The notes below the pieces were generated by a model. That model had not been told where the DNA came from, did not search any database, and saw only the letters and a list, made by a program, of their open reading frames with translations. From Acidovorax sp. YS12 (GTDB lineage: Bacteria > Pseudomonadota > Gammaproteobacteria > Burkholderiales > Burkholderiaceae_C), in the NCBI GenBank assembly GCA_021496925.1, contig CP053915.1:3065501-3129500 (forward strand): a stretch of 64,000 nt of DNA, read 5' to 3'. This document shows positions 43,501 through 53,000 of this stretch, piece by piece; the first letter of the stretch is position 1; each line of letters starts with the position of its first letter. A program made the position numbers and the translations under genes.

Positions 43501-43622
43501 GAGGGCTTGGCTTATTCGGGGCGTCCATATACGTTCTCAGGCACAGGGCGCGGCACGCGCCCTGTCAACCCGGCGACGTCCCCACGGTGACGTGCGCGCA
43601 TGCGCGCGCTACGCTGCGCCGC

Positions 43623-45707
43623 ATGGAGACAAGCACAACACCCCCCTACGTTCCCCAACTGCGCCTGTACCAGGACTGGCTGCGCCAGCACCACGGGCTC
43701 GCATTCGCCAGCTACGACGCGCTGTGGCGCTGGTCGGTGACCGAGCTCGATGCCTTCTGGCAAAGCGTGTGGGACTACTTCGCCGTTGAATCCCCCACCC
43801 CGCACCGCGCCGTGCTGGCGCGCAACCGCATGCCGGGCGCCGAGTGGTTTCCCGGCGCGCAGGTGAACTACGCGCGCCAGGTGCTGCGCCACGTGGCGCC
43901 GGCGCACGCGGCGGGCCAGCCCGCGCTGGTCAGCCGCAACGAGAAGGGCCTGCAGCGCGAGCTGCCATGGCCCGAGCTGCAGCGCCAGGCGGCGGCGCTG
44001 GCGCTGCACCTGCGCGCGCAGGGCGTGCAGCCGGGCGACCGCGTGGCCGCCTACCTGCCCAACATTCCCGAGACCGTCGTCGCCTTCCTGGCCACGGTGA
44101 GCCTGGGCGCGGTGTGGAGTGTGTGCGCGCCCGACATGGGCACGCACGCCGTGCTCGACCGCTTCCGCCAGATCGCGCCCAAGGTGCTGATCGCCGCCGA
44201 TGGCGTGACCTACGGCGGACGCGACATCGACCGCATGGACGTGCTGGCCGCGCTGCGCGACGCCCTGCCCTCGGTGCAGCACGTGCTGCTGGTGAACAAC
44301 CTCGATGCTTCGAGAACCATAGCTGGCGGCGCAAGCTACACAAGCGTTACGGCCCGAAACGATGCCGAAGTGGCGGCCTTCGAGCCGCTGTGGCTGCCGT
44401 TCGACCACCCGCTGTGGATCGTCTACTCCAGCGGCACCACCGGGCTGCCCAAGCCCATCGTGCACGGCCACGGCGGCATGATCCTGGTGGCGCTGCAGCT
44501 CAAGGCCCTGCACAACGACGTGGGCGCGAGCTACGAGCCGAATTCGTTCGGCGAGCGCTACCACTGGTACAGCTCCACCGGCTGGGTGATGTGGAACGCG
44601 CAGATCGGCGGCCTGCTGGGCGGCACCACCTGCGTGCTCTACGACGGCAACCCCGGCGGCAGCAAGGAACACCCCGACTGGGGCGTGCTCTGGCGCTTCG
44701 CCGCCGAGACCGGCGTGACCTGCTTCGGCGCGGGCGCGGCCTTCTACGCCAACTGCATGAAGGCCGGGCTGAACCTCGCCGATTGCGGCGGCCTGGCGCG
44801 CGTGCGCTGGCTCGGCAGCACCGGCTCGCCGCTGGCGCCCGAGGTGCAGGCGTGGGGCACGGCGCAGTTCGCCACGCTGGGTACGCCAGACATCTGGTGG
44901 AACAACCTCTCGGGCGGCACCGACTTCTGCGGCGCCTTCATCGGCGGCCACCGCGAGCTGCCCATGGTGCCGGGCGAGATACAGTGCCGCATGCTCGGCG
45001 CCGCCGTCGAATCCTGGGACGAGCAGGGCCGCCCCGTGCTCGATGCCGTGGGCGAACTGGTGTGCACGCAGCCCATTCCCTCGATGCCGCTGTTCCTGTG
45101 GGGCGACGAGGACGGTTCGCGCTACCTGGCGAGCTACTTCGACATGTACCCGCCCGGCCACGGCCGCCGGCCCGGCGGCGGCGACGGCCCGGCCGAAATG
45201 GGCGCGGTGTGGCGCCACGGCGACTGGCTGAAGATCGGCGCGCAAGGCGGCTGCACCATCTACGGCCGCAGCGACGCCACCATCAACCGCCACGGCCTGC
45301 GCATGGGCACGAGCGAGATCTACAGCGCCGTGGAGGGCCTGCCCGAAGTGCTCGACAGCCTGGTGGTCGATCTGGAATACCTCGGGCGCGAGAGCTACAT
45401 GCCGCTGTTCGTGGTGCTGCGCCCGGGCGTGCCGCTCGACGACGCGCTGCGCGCGCGCATCGCCGGCGCCATCCGCACGGCGCTGAGCCCGCGCTTCGTG
45501 CCCGACGACATCCTGCAGGTGGCCGAGGTGCCGCGCACCCTCAGCGGCAAGAAGCAGGAGCTGCCCATCAAGAAGCTGCTGCTGGGCCAGCCGCTGGAGA
45601 AAGTGGTCAACCAGGACGCCATGGCCAACCCCGGCTGCCTGCCGTGGTACGTGGACTTCGCCGCGCGCCGCGCCGCCGGGGGCACCGCCAGGAGCACAGT
45701 TCCATAA
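43623..45707 (+). CDS. Acetoacetyl-CoA synthetase
   Basis: This 694-residue ligase activates acetoacetate with ATP and CoA. It has the adenylate-forming motif IVYSSGTTGLPKPIVHGHGG and an N-terminal domain opening PYVPQLRLYQDWLRQHHGL. The adenylation motif YGRSDATINRHGLRMGTSEIY and the C-terminal catalytic Lys region LSGKKQELPIKKLLLG complete the AacS pattern. The length is slightly above the family norm of about 650. Residues around 233-250 (ASRTIAGGASYTSVTA) look like an insertion and coincide with a repeat-like DNA segment. It lies eight bases before pssA. Confidence 0.93.
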   Translation: METSTTPPYVPQLRLYQDWLRQHHGLAFASYDALWRWSVTELDAFWQSVWDYFAVESPTPHRAVLARNRMPGAEWFPGAQVNYARQVLRHVAPAHAAGQPALVSRNEKGLQRELPWPELQRQAAALALHLRAQGVQPGDRVAAYLPNIPETVVAFLATVSLGAVWSVCAPDMGTHAVLDRFRQIAPKVLIAADGVTYGGRDIDRMDVLAALRDALPSVQHVLLVNNLDASRTIAGGASYTSVTARNDAEVAAFEPLWLPFDHPLWIVYSSGTTGLPKPIVHGHGGMILVALQLKALHNDVGASYEPNSFGERYHWYSSTGWVMWNAQIGGLLGGTTCVLYDGNPGGSKEHPDWGVLWRFAAETGVTCFGAGAAFYANCMKAGLNLADCGGLARVRWLGSTGSPLAPEVQAWGTAQFATLGTPDIWWNNLSGGTDFCGAFIGGHRELPMVPGEIQCRMLGAAVESWDEQGRPVLDAVGELVCTQPIPSMPLFLWGDEDGSRYLASYFDMYPPGHGRRPGGGDGPAEMGAVWRHGDWLKIGAQGGCTIYGRSDATINRHGLRMGTSEIYSAVEGLPEVLDSLVVDLEYLGRESYMPLFVVLRPGVPLDDALRARIAGAIRTALSPRFVPDDILQVAEVPRTLSGKKQELPIKKLLLGQPLEKVVNQDAMANPGCLPWYVDFAARRAAGGTARSTVP

Positions 45708-45714
45708 TGGCTGG

Positions 45715-46335
45715 ATGAGTCCCGCCCCGAAACGCTTTTCGATGATCCGCGAGTTCCACCTCGCGGACTGGTTCACGCTCGGCAACGCCGTGTGCGGCGT
45801 GGGGGCGCTGTTTTCCACCCTCAGCTACATCGAGCGCCACGACGTGCGCCACCTGCTCTACGCCTGCGCACTGGTGCTGGCGGCGCTGGTGTTCGACGTG
45901 CTCGACGGCCGCATCGCGCGCTGGCGCCAGAAAAGCTCGGCCATGGGGCGCGAGCTGGACTCGCTGGCCGACGTGATCTCGTTCGGCGTGGCGCCCGCCG
46001 TCATCGCCTACGGCTGCGGCATGCAGGGGCTGTACGACCGCGTGGTGCTGGCCTTCTTCGTGGCCTGCGGCGTGTCGCGCCTGGCGCGCTTCAACGTCAC
46101 CGCCGAGACCCTGGCCGACGACAGCGGCAAGGTCAAGTACTTCGAGGGCACGCCCATCCCCACCTCCATCGTGCTGGTGGGGCTGCTGGCGCTCGCCGCC
46201 GGCACGGGCGCGGTGCGCGAGCAGCTCTGGCTGGGCAAGGTGATGCTCGGCGGCTTCACGCTGCACCCGCTGGTGCTGCTGTTCGCGCTCTCGGGCGCGC
46301 TGATGATCAGCCGCATCCGTATTCCCAAACTCTGA
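45715..46335 (+). CDS. pssA: CDP-diacylglycerol-serine O-phosphatidyltransferase
   Basis: This 206-residue inner-membrane enzyme transfers phosphatidyl from CDP-diacylglycerol to serine, the step towards phosphatidylethanolamine. It has the CDP-alcohol phosphatidyltransferase motif DG-x2-AR-x8-G-x3-D-x3-D in LDGRIARW...GRELDSLAD, and about six membrane spans. The start IREFHLADWFTLGNA is typical of the type II enzyme. It follows the acetoacetyl-CoA synthetase gene by seven bases. Confidence 0.9.
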   Translation: MSPAPKRFSMIREFHLADWFTLGNAVCGVGALFSTLSYIERHDVRHLLYACALVLAALVFDVLDGRIARWRQKSSAMGRELDSLADVISFGVAPAVIAYGCGMQGLYDRVVLAFFVACGVSRLARFNVTAETLADDSGKVKYFEGTPIPTSIVLVGLLALAAGTGAVREQLWLGKVMLGGFTLHPLVLLFALSGALMISRIRIPKL

Positions 46336-46386
46336 CCGCTCGCAGGCAGCGCGTTTCGTTGCCCGTCCATGCCCTTGCGTGAAATA

Positions 46387-46403
46387 ATGCAAATCATTTG
46401 CAT
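46387..46403. promoter_or_regulatory. Fur-box-like palindrome upstream of the TonB receptor
   Basis: ATGCAAAT-C-ATTTGCAT is a perfect palindrome 36 bp before the receptor start codon, inside an AT-rich stretch with further ATTTGCAT copies just downstream. It fits the overlapping GATAAT/AAATGC-type architecture of Fur sites and suggests iron repression. Confidence 0.65.
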
Positions 46404-46439
46404 CTTTATTTGCATGCTCAAAACGAAAGGACAACAAGC

Positions 46440-48632
46440 ATGGACGCGAGCCGAGGGACCAGCGGGAAGAAGAAGCACGGCGGGACGCCGGGATTGACGC
46501 CCGCCGCATGGGCGGCGGCGCTGGCCTGCGTGGCGGGCGCGGCGGCGGCGCAGGACAGCAGCGCGCCCACGGCCGCGCAGCTGCCCACCGTCACGGTGAC
46601 GCAGGAGCGCGAGTCCATCGACGCCGCGCCGCCCGCGCGCGCCGGCGGCCAGGTCGCCACCGGCGCGCGCATGGGCATCCTGGGCAATGCCTCGGTGATG
46701 GACACGCCCTTCAGCGTGACCAGCTACACGGCCGAGGCCATCGCCAACGAGCAGGCGCGCTCCGTGGCCGACGTGGTCGCCATGGACCCCTCGGTGCGCA
46801 TGTCCAGCGCGCGCTCCAACATCAATGAAGACATCGCCATCCGCGGCTTCACCGTGCCCACCGGGGATTTCGCGCTCAACGGCATGTTCGGCCTCGCGCC
46901 GTACTGGCGCGCGCCGCTGGAGGCAGTGGAGCGCGTGGAGGTGCTCAAGGGCCCCTCGGCCGCGCTGTTCGGCATGGCGCCGGGCGGCAGCACGGGCGGC
47001 GTGGTCAACCTGGTGCCCAAGCGCGCCGGCGCCGAGCCGCTGACGCGGCTGACGGCGGGCGTGATGTCCGGCTCCGTGGCGGGCGCGCACCTGGACGTGG
47101 CCCGCCGCTTCGGCCCCGACAACGCGCTGGGCGCGCGCCTGAACGTCATGCACCGCCAGGGCGACACGCCCATCGACGCGCAATCCACGCGCGAATCGCT
47201 GGCCTCGCTGGGGCTGGACCTGCGCACAGGCAAGCTGCGCGCCTCGGTGGATCTGTTGTGGCAGCAGCAGCGCATCGACAACGTGGTGCGCCAGTTCCAG
47301 TTCGCGCCGGGCCTGGCGGCCATCCCGCAGGCGCCGCGCGGCACCCTGGCCTATCCCGGCTACGGCTGGAGCGACGGGCACGACGGCTCGGCCCTGTTCA
47401 AGGCCGAATACGACGTGTCGGACGCCGTCACCGCCTACGCGGGCTGGGGCCAGCGCAAGCAGAACTGGGGCGCCATCGCGGGCAACCCGGTGCTGATGAA
47501 CACGGCGGGCGACTATTCGTACTTCGGCGGCTGGCAGCGCCAGGGCGTGGATTCGCGCTCGGCCGAGGCGGGCCTGCGCGCCAGCTTCAAGACCGGCGCC
47601 GTCGCCCACAGCGCCGTGCTGGGCTACACGCGCCTGGCGCAGTCGCAGACCCTGGGCTTCTACACCGGCTATGCGCCCGGCATGGCCAACATCTACACCG
47701 GCCAGCTGGCGCCCACGCCGTCCACGGCGGGCATCAACAATCCGCTGCGGCCCTACCAGGACTCCACGCTCACCAGCCTGGCGCTGGCCGACACCATGGG
47801 CCTGCTGGACGACCGCCTGCTGGTCACGCTGGGCCTGCGCCACCAGAAGGTCGAGGGGCAGAGCTACAACTTCATGACCGGACTGCCCTCGGGCCCGTAC
47901 TACGACAAGACGGCCACCACGCCGCTGGCGGGCGTGGTGTTCAAGCTGCAGCCGAATCTGTCGCTGTACGCGAGCTACGTCGAGGGCCTGTCGCGCGGCG
48001 ACACGGCGCCCGTCAGCGCCGCCATCGCCAACCCCGGCGAGGTGCTGGCGCCCTACCGATCCAGGCAAAAGGAAGTGGGCATGAAGTACGAGCAGGGCGG
48101 CCTGCTGGCCACCCTGGCGCTGTTCGAGCTGACGCGCCCGAGCGCGGGCCTGGCGGGCAACGTCTTCGCCGCCAACGGCCTGCAGCGCCACCGGGGCGTG
48201 GAGGCCGCCATGGCCGGCGAAGTGGCGCGCGGCCTGCGCCTGCTGGGCGGCGCCACGCTGATCGACGCGGTGGTCAGCCGCTCGTCCACCCCCGGCCTGC
48301 AGGGCAAGGACGCCATGGGCGTGCCCAAGCTGCAAGCCAACCTGGGCGCGGAATGGGACGCGGGCTTCGTGCCCGGCCTCACGCTCACCGGCCGCGTGAT
48401 CCACACCGCCAAGACGCATGCCGACGCGGCCAACACGCTGCAGACCGCCGCCTGGTCGCGCATGGACGCGGGCGCGCGCTACGCCACCCGCATCGGCGGC
48501 AAGCCCGTCACCTTCCGCCTGAACGTGGAGAACCTGTTCAACAAGAACTACTGGGGCATCTCCAGCTACGGCGGCTACCTGTACGTGGGCACACCGCGCA
48601 CGGTATCGCTGTCGGCCGCCGTGGACTTCTGA
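46440..48632 (+). CDS. TonB-dependent siderophore receptor
   Basis: This 730-residue outer-membrane receptor has a signal peptide to about residue 38 and the plug domain, seen as PFSVTSYTAEAIANEQARSVADVV, IRGF and VEVLKGPSAALFGMAPGGSTGGVVNLVPKR. A beta-barrel follows and ends in VSLSAAVDF with terminal Phe. There is no N-terminal signalling (STN) domain. It imports an iron-siderophore of unknown type using TonB. It is the first gene of an iron operon with a PepSY membrane protein two bases downstream. Confidence 0.93.
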   Translation: MDASRGTSGKKKHGGTPGLTPAAWAAALACVAGAAAAQDSSAPTAAQLPTVTVTQERESIDAAPPARAGGQVATGARMGILGNASVMDTPFSVTSYTAEAIANEQARSVADVVAMDPSVRMSSARSNINEDIAIRGFTVPTGDFALNGMFGLAPYWRAPLEAVERVEVLKGPSAALFGMAPGGSTGGVVNLVPKRAGAEPLTRLTAGVMSGSVAGAHLDVARRFGPDNALGARLNVMHRQGDTPIDAQSTRESLASLGLDLRTGKLRASVDLLWQQQRIDNVVRQFQFAPGLAAIPQAPRGTLAYPGYGWSDGHDGSALFKAEYDVSDAVTAYAGWGQRKQNWGAIAGNPVLMNTAGDYSYFGGWQRQGVDSRSAEAGLRASFKTGAVAHSAVLGYTRLAQSQTLGFYTGYAPGMANIYTGQLAPTPSTAGINNPLRPYQDSTLTSLALADTMGLLDDRLLVTLGLRHQKVEGQSYNFMTGLPSGPYYDKTATTPLAGVVFKLQPNLSLYASYVEGLSRGDTAPVSAAIANPGEVLAPYRSRQKEVGMKYEQGGLLATLALFELTRPSAGLAGNVFAANGLQRHRGVEAAMAGEVARGLRLLGGATLIDAVVSRSSTPGLQGKDAMGVPKLQANLGAEWDAGFVPGLTLTGRVIHTAKTHADAANTLQTAAWSRMDAGARYATRIGGKPVTFRLNVENLFNKNYWGISSYGGYLYVGTPRTVSLSAAVDF

Positions 48633-48634
48633 CC

Positions 48635-49774
48635 ATGTCGACGCGCGCCTGGGCCTGGACCCACAAGTGGAGCAGCATCGTCTGCACCGCCTTCATGCTG
48701 CTCTTGTGCATCACGGGGCTGCCGCTGATCTTCCACGAGGAGATCGAGCACCTGACCGGCGTGGTGGAGGCCAGGCCCCTGCCGCCCGGCACGCCCGACG
48801 CCAGCCTGGACCGCATCATGCAGGCCGCGCTGGAGCGGCAGCCCTCCAAGGTCATCCGCTACATGTTCTGGGACCAGGGCGAGCACCCCGACCTGACCAT
48901 GGTCTCCATGGCCAGCCGCATCGACGCGCCGCCGGACGAGTTCCACACCGTCATCCTCGACTCGCGCACGGCCGAGGTGCTGGGCGAGCCCAAACTGGAC
49001 GAGGGCTTCATGTACGTCATGCTCAAGCTGCACGTGGACATGTTCGCGGGCCTGCCCGGCACGCTGTTCCTGGGCTTCATGGGCCTGTTGATGGTGGTGG
49101 CCATCGTCTCGGGCGTGGTGCTGTACTACCCCTTCATGCGGCGCCTGAAGTTCGGCGCGCTGCGCACGCGCCGCAGCCCGCGCCTGAAGTGGCTGGACTG
49201 GCACAACCTGCTGGGCATCGTCACCGTGGTGTGGCTCACGGTGGTGGGCCTCACGGGCACCATCAACACGCTCAACCGCATCGTGCTGGGCCTGTGGCAG
49301 ATGGACCAGATGGCCGAGATGACCGCGCCCTACAAGGGCCTGCCGCCCGTCACGAAGCCGGCCCGCCTGCAAGCCTCCATCGAGGCCGCGCGCGCCGCCG
49401 TGCCCGGCATGCACGTCAGCCTGGTCGCCTTCCCCGGCACCATGTTCTCCAGCCCGCACCACTACACCTTCTTCGCCAAGGGCGACACGCCCGTCACCTC
49501 GCGCCTGCTCAAGCCCGCGCTGGTGGACGCGCAGACCGGCCAGCTCACCGATTCGCGCGAGATGCCGTGGTACGTCAAGACCCTGTTCCTGTCGCAGCCG
49601 CTGCACTTCGGCGACTACGGCGGGCTGCCGCTCAAGATCCTGTGGGCGCTGCTGGACGTGGCCGCCATCGTGGTGCTGGGCAGCGGCCTGGTCCTGTGGC
49701 TGCGCAAGCCCAAGGCAGCGGCCGCCGCCGCGCAAGACCCCGAACTCGCCGCCAGCCTGGAGGCCCCGCAATGA
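48635..49774 (+). CDS. PepSY-associated membrane protein (FpvG/PiuB-like ferrisiderophore reductase)
   Basis: This 379-residue protein has four membrane segments. It opens with the typical WAWTHKWSSIVCTAFMLLLCITGLPLIFH, and has two PepSY-type domains and a LDWHNLLGIVTVVWLTVVGLTG segment whose His residues could bind heme. Such proteins reduce or help release iron from siderophores at the inner membrane. Its gene starts two bases after the receptor gene and overlaps the next small gene by four bases. Confidence 0.87.
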   Translation: MSTRAWAWTHKWSSIVCTAFMLLLCITGLPLIFHEEIEHLTGVVEARPLPPGTPDASLDRIMQAALERQPSKVIRYMFWDQGEHPDLTMVSMASRIDAPPDEFHTVILDSRTAEVLGEPKLDEGFMYVMLKLHVDMFAGLPGTLFLGFMGLLMVVAIVSGVVLYYPFMRRLKFGALRTRRSPRLKWLDWHNLLGIVTVVWLTVVGLTGTINTLNRIVLGLWQMDQMAEMTAPYKGLPPVTKPARLQASIEAARAAVPGMHVSLVAFPGTMFSSPHHYTFFAKGDTPVTSRLLKPALVDAQTGQLTDSREMPWYVKTLFLSQPLHFGDYGGLPLKILWALLDVAAIVVLGSGLVLWLRKPKAAAAAAQDPELAASLEAPQ

Positions 49775-49977
49775 CAACCAACCGCCCCGAACGCGCGGTG
49801 CGCACCGACGAAGTGCAGCCCGGCATGGCCATCTTCCGCGTGCCCCTGCTGCTGGGCGCGGCCTCGTGCGTGGGCCTGGTGTCGGCGCTGGTGGGCGACG
49901 GCGTGTTCGACGCGCTGTCCTGGCTCATGCTGGCCGCACCCCTGGCCGTGGTGGCCTGGGCCTGGCGCGTGCGTTGA
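49771..49977 (+). CDS. Small two-span membrane protein of the iron operon
   Basis: This 68-residue protein has two hydrophobic segments (IFRVPLLLGAASCVGLVSALVG and ALSWLMLAAPLAVVAWAW in outline). The ATG overlaps the PepSY gene stop (ATGA), so it is translationally coupled. Similar small proteins accompany FpvG-like genes in other beta-proteobacteria; the function is unknown. Confidence 0.8.
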   Translation: MTTNRPERAVRTDEVQPGMAIFRVPLLLGAASCVGLVSALVGDGVFDALSWLMLAAPLAVVAWAWRVR

Positions 49978-49981
49978 ATGC

Positions 49982-50034
49982 TACTCTAATAATAGCTGCC
50001 AGCGCTTGCTGCATAAGCGCTGGGGGCCGATTTG
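49982..50034 (+). terminator. Dispersed hairpin repeat, copy 11
   Basis: TACTCTAATAATAGCTGCC then AGCGCTTGCTGCATAAGCGCT and GGGGGCCGATTT. It lies just after the iron operon at a convergent junction. Confidence 0.77.
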
Positions 50035-50044
50035 GCTGATATCG

Positions 50045-53000
50045 TTACCGTAGCCCCCCGGCGCGTCGCGTGCGCAGCCGCAGCGCGGCCAGGCCCGCCA
50101 GGGCCAGCGCCAGCAACCCGCGCGCCCATTCGCCCAGCGTGGGGATGGCCGTGGCGCCGCTGCCCAGGGGGGCGCCCAGCAGCACCGGGTCGATGATGAC
50201 GCCGTTGGCCGCCTGGTCGTCGTCCCCCGTGCTGCCGGGGCCGTCCGTCACGGTGAAGCTCACCGTGCCGCGGCCGTTCGAGAAGACCGGCGCGACCTGG
50301 TACCACGCCGGGGCGCCGCCGGGCGTCTGGCGCCCGTACTTCCAGAGCACGGCACCGGCGGGCGCGGGCTGCGGCAGGTTCAGGCTTACCGTGGCCGATG
50401 AGCCGGGCGTGCCGTTGACCAGCGCGAAGCCGAACATGCCGTAGGGGAAGGCGTAGCCGCCCGGCACGTCCGGCAGGCCCGATACCGGCTGGAAGCCCTG
50501 CGAATTGGCCGCGAACTGCCAGGTGCCGCCCGCCACGCCCCCGCTCACGCCGCCGCTGCCCGGCCAGGCCGTGCCGCTGGCGGCAGGGGCCGTCACCTGG
50601 AAACTTTGCGGCACGGGGGTTGCGGCGGCAAAGCTTGCGTTGCCCGCCTGGTCGGCCTGCACGGTGCAGGTGCCGGTGGCCACCAGGGTCACGGTCGCGC
50701 CCGCCACGGTGCAGACCGTGGTGGTGGTGGAGCCGAACACCACCGGCTTGCCCGAGCCGCCGCCCGTGGCGCTGACTGTGAATGGCGCGGTGCCCAGCAG
50801 CCGGTCCGCAAGGGTGCCGAAGGCAATGGTTTGCGGCGCCAGCACCGGCCCCGGGGCCGCGGTGGCCAGGTTCTGGCGCGCCAGCGCGCTGGCATGGCCG
50901 CCACTGCCCTCCACCACCACGGCGTGAAGGGTGTAGCCGGTGCTGGCGGCCAGCCCCGTGGCCGTGAGGTTGGCGGAGCCGTTGAGCGCGGCCGAGCCCG
51001 CCCACGCGGCGGCCGCGCCGCTGCCGTCCCGCCCGGCCTTCACCTGCTCCCAGCTGGGCGCGGGCGCGTTCTGGGGCAGGGCCACGGCGTACAGCGTGCC
51101 GGGCTGCGGCGCACTGGCCGTGAACGGCAGCGTGGCGGCGGTGGCCTGGCCCGGCATGAGCGTGACCGTGGACAGCGCGGGCAGCGCCACGGCGTCGGCG
51201 CGGAACTTCTTCCAGGCGGCGTAGGGCAGATCCTTGGCCGCCTTGCCGTCGCCATAGAAATCGGCGTCGCCGCAGTCGCTGATCACGTCCACGCTGCCGC
51301 CAGCGTCCAGGCTGGCCGGCAGGGTGCCGATGCCTTCGGCCGCGCAGTCCGTGGCAGGCTTGGTGAAGGCGCCCAGGTCCGTGGCGCGCAGGCGCAGGTT
51401 GAGGGCCAGCCCGGCGGCGTCGGCGCTGCCGTCCCAGGTGTAGAGGACGAAGCTCTTGCCCGAGCCGCTGGCCGGGCCAGCGATGATGAGGTACTCGTTT
51501 GCGCCGTTCTTGCGGATCTCGCGGATGCCGCGCCCGCCCAGGTCCAGGCGGATCGGCGCGCCGAACGTGGCCGTGTGCTTGGCGCCGCCCGTGCTGCCCG
51601 GCAGGCTGGCGTAGTTCGTCACTGGGACGATCAGCGCATGGGTGCGGCCCGTGGCGCTGTCGGCCGCCACGGCCGGGGCGCCGGGCGCGCTCACCAGCGG
51701 CGCGCGAAAGCCGAGCCAGGCCGCCGTGTCGCCGGGGCTGCTGGCCATGCCTTCGATGGAGAAGCCGCTGAGGGTGCCGGTTTCGGGGGCCTTGGGGCAG
51801 TTGTCCGCATCGACCTCGGCATCGCTGCAGCTGCCGCCCGCCGAGCTATCGGTCAGGCCGAAATAGCCGGCGCCCAGGCCGTGCGCGTTGCCGTTGTCCC
51901 AGGTGCGCAGGTCTTCGCGCAGCCACTTGTAGTAGCCGGTCACGGACAGGGCCGTACTGCTGCCGCTGCCCGAGGCCGTCAGCGCCATGAAGCGCCAGCG
52001 GTCGGGTCGGCTCTTGCCCTTCTTGCTGTTGGAGTGCGAGCCAGCCACATACAGGGTGCCGCTGGCGGCGAAGCCGGCCTCGGTGTCCACCTCGCCATCG
52101 GCGTCGCAATCGGCCACGCCCGTATAGCCGCCGCTGGTGCACTCCGCGCCGGTCTTGCCGGTGCGCAGGCCCAGCGCGGCATCGGGCGACAGCGGCGTGA
52201 GCGGCCGGCCGCTGGCCCCCGGCGCGTAGGCCGAGAAGGCGTTGCCGCCGCCGCTTTGCGCGGCGTTGCCCGAGGCGTCGAGCTCCGGGGCCTCATCGTC
52301 GCCCACGAGCAGGGTGTTGGCATCAAGCACGATGGCCGTGGAGCCATCGGCGCGGCCGGTGTACCAGCGCGTGCCCGCCGTGCCCGCCACATGGGCCGAT
52401 GCGGCGTACTTGATGGTGCGCGTGACCGAAGCGCCTCCGGCGTTGCCGATGGTGACGGTGATGTCCGCATAGCCCGTGCCCGTGGGAATGATGCGCAGCG
52501 TGCGGCTGGTGGTGCCGGTGCCGCCAGCGGCCAGGTTGGCGTCGGGCACCACGGCCTGGTTGCTGGACGTGGCCGCCACGGTGTCGGCGGCGTCGCCCAC
52601 GGTGAAGGCAATGCCCTGCGTGGCCAGCGGGTCCAGCGGGTCGCCGCGCACGCCCGAATAGGCCGTGGTGGCGGGCAGGCTGGTGGTGGGCGGCGCGGCG
52701 AGGGTGAAGGGCTGCGAGACGGTGCCGACGCTGCCGCCAGCGCTGTTGACGGCGCGCACGCGCAGCGTGTGGGTGCCCTCGTCCAGCCCCGGCACCGTGG
52801 CGGCGGGCGTGGCGGTGATGAGCGTCTGGCCGACGCCCTGGGTGGCGCTGGCGTCGAAGCCCGCGCCCGAGGACACCTCGACCACGTACCAGGCCGCGCC
52901 GGCCACGGCGTCCCAGCTGGCGGCCACGCCATTGCCCTGGGCGCTGGCCGAGAGGCTGGCCGGTGCACCGGGCGCCGCGCTGGGGGGCGCGGCCTCGGGC

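Larger units (their letters stand above)
42125..43531 (+). mobile_element. IS110-family (IS1111 group) insertion sequence
   Basis: An 11-bp subterminal inverted repeat, ATGGACGCCCC (42132-42142) and GGGGCGTCCAT (43518-43528), flanks a single transposase gene. Subterminal repeats, lack of target duplication and a long 3' non-coding end are marks of the IS1111 group. The exact ends are estimated from the usual few-base offset outside the repeats. Confidence 0.85.

Noticed and set aside
43512..45818. A 768-codon minus-strand frame opposite the acetoacetyl-CoA synthetase gene
   Set aside because: The product is His/Gly/Arg-rich with no recognisable family; the plus frame is an unmistakable enzyme.
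46008..48419. An 803-codon minus-strand frame opposite the TonB receptor
   Set aside because: Compositional shadow without motifs; the receptor frame is complete.
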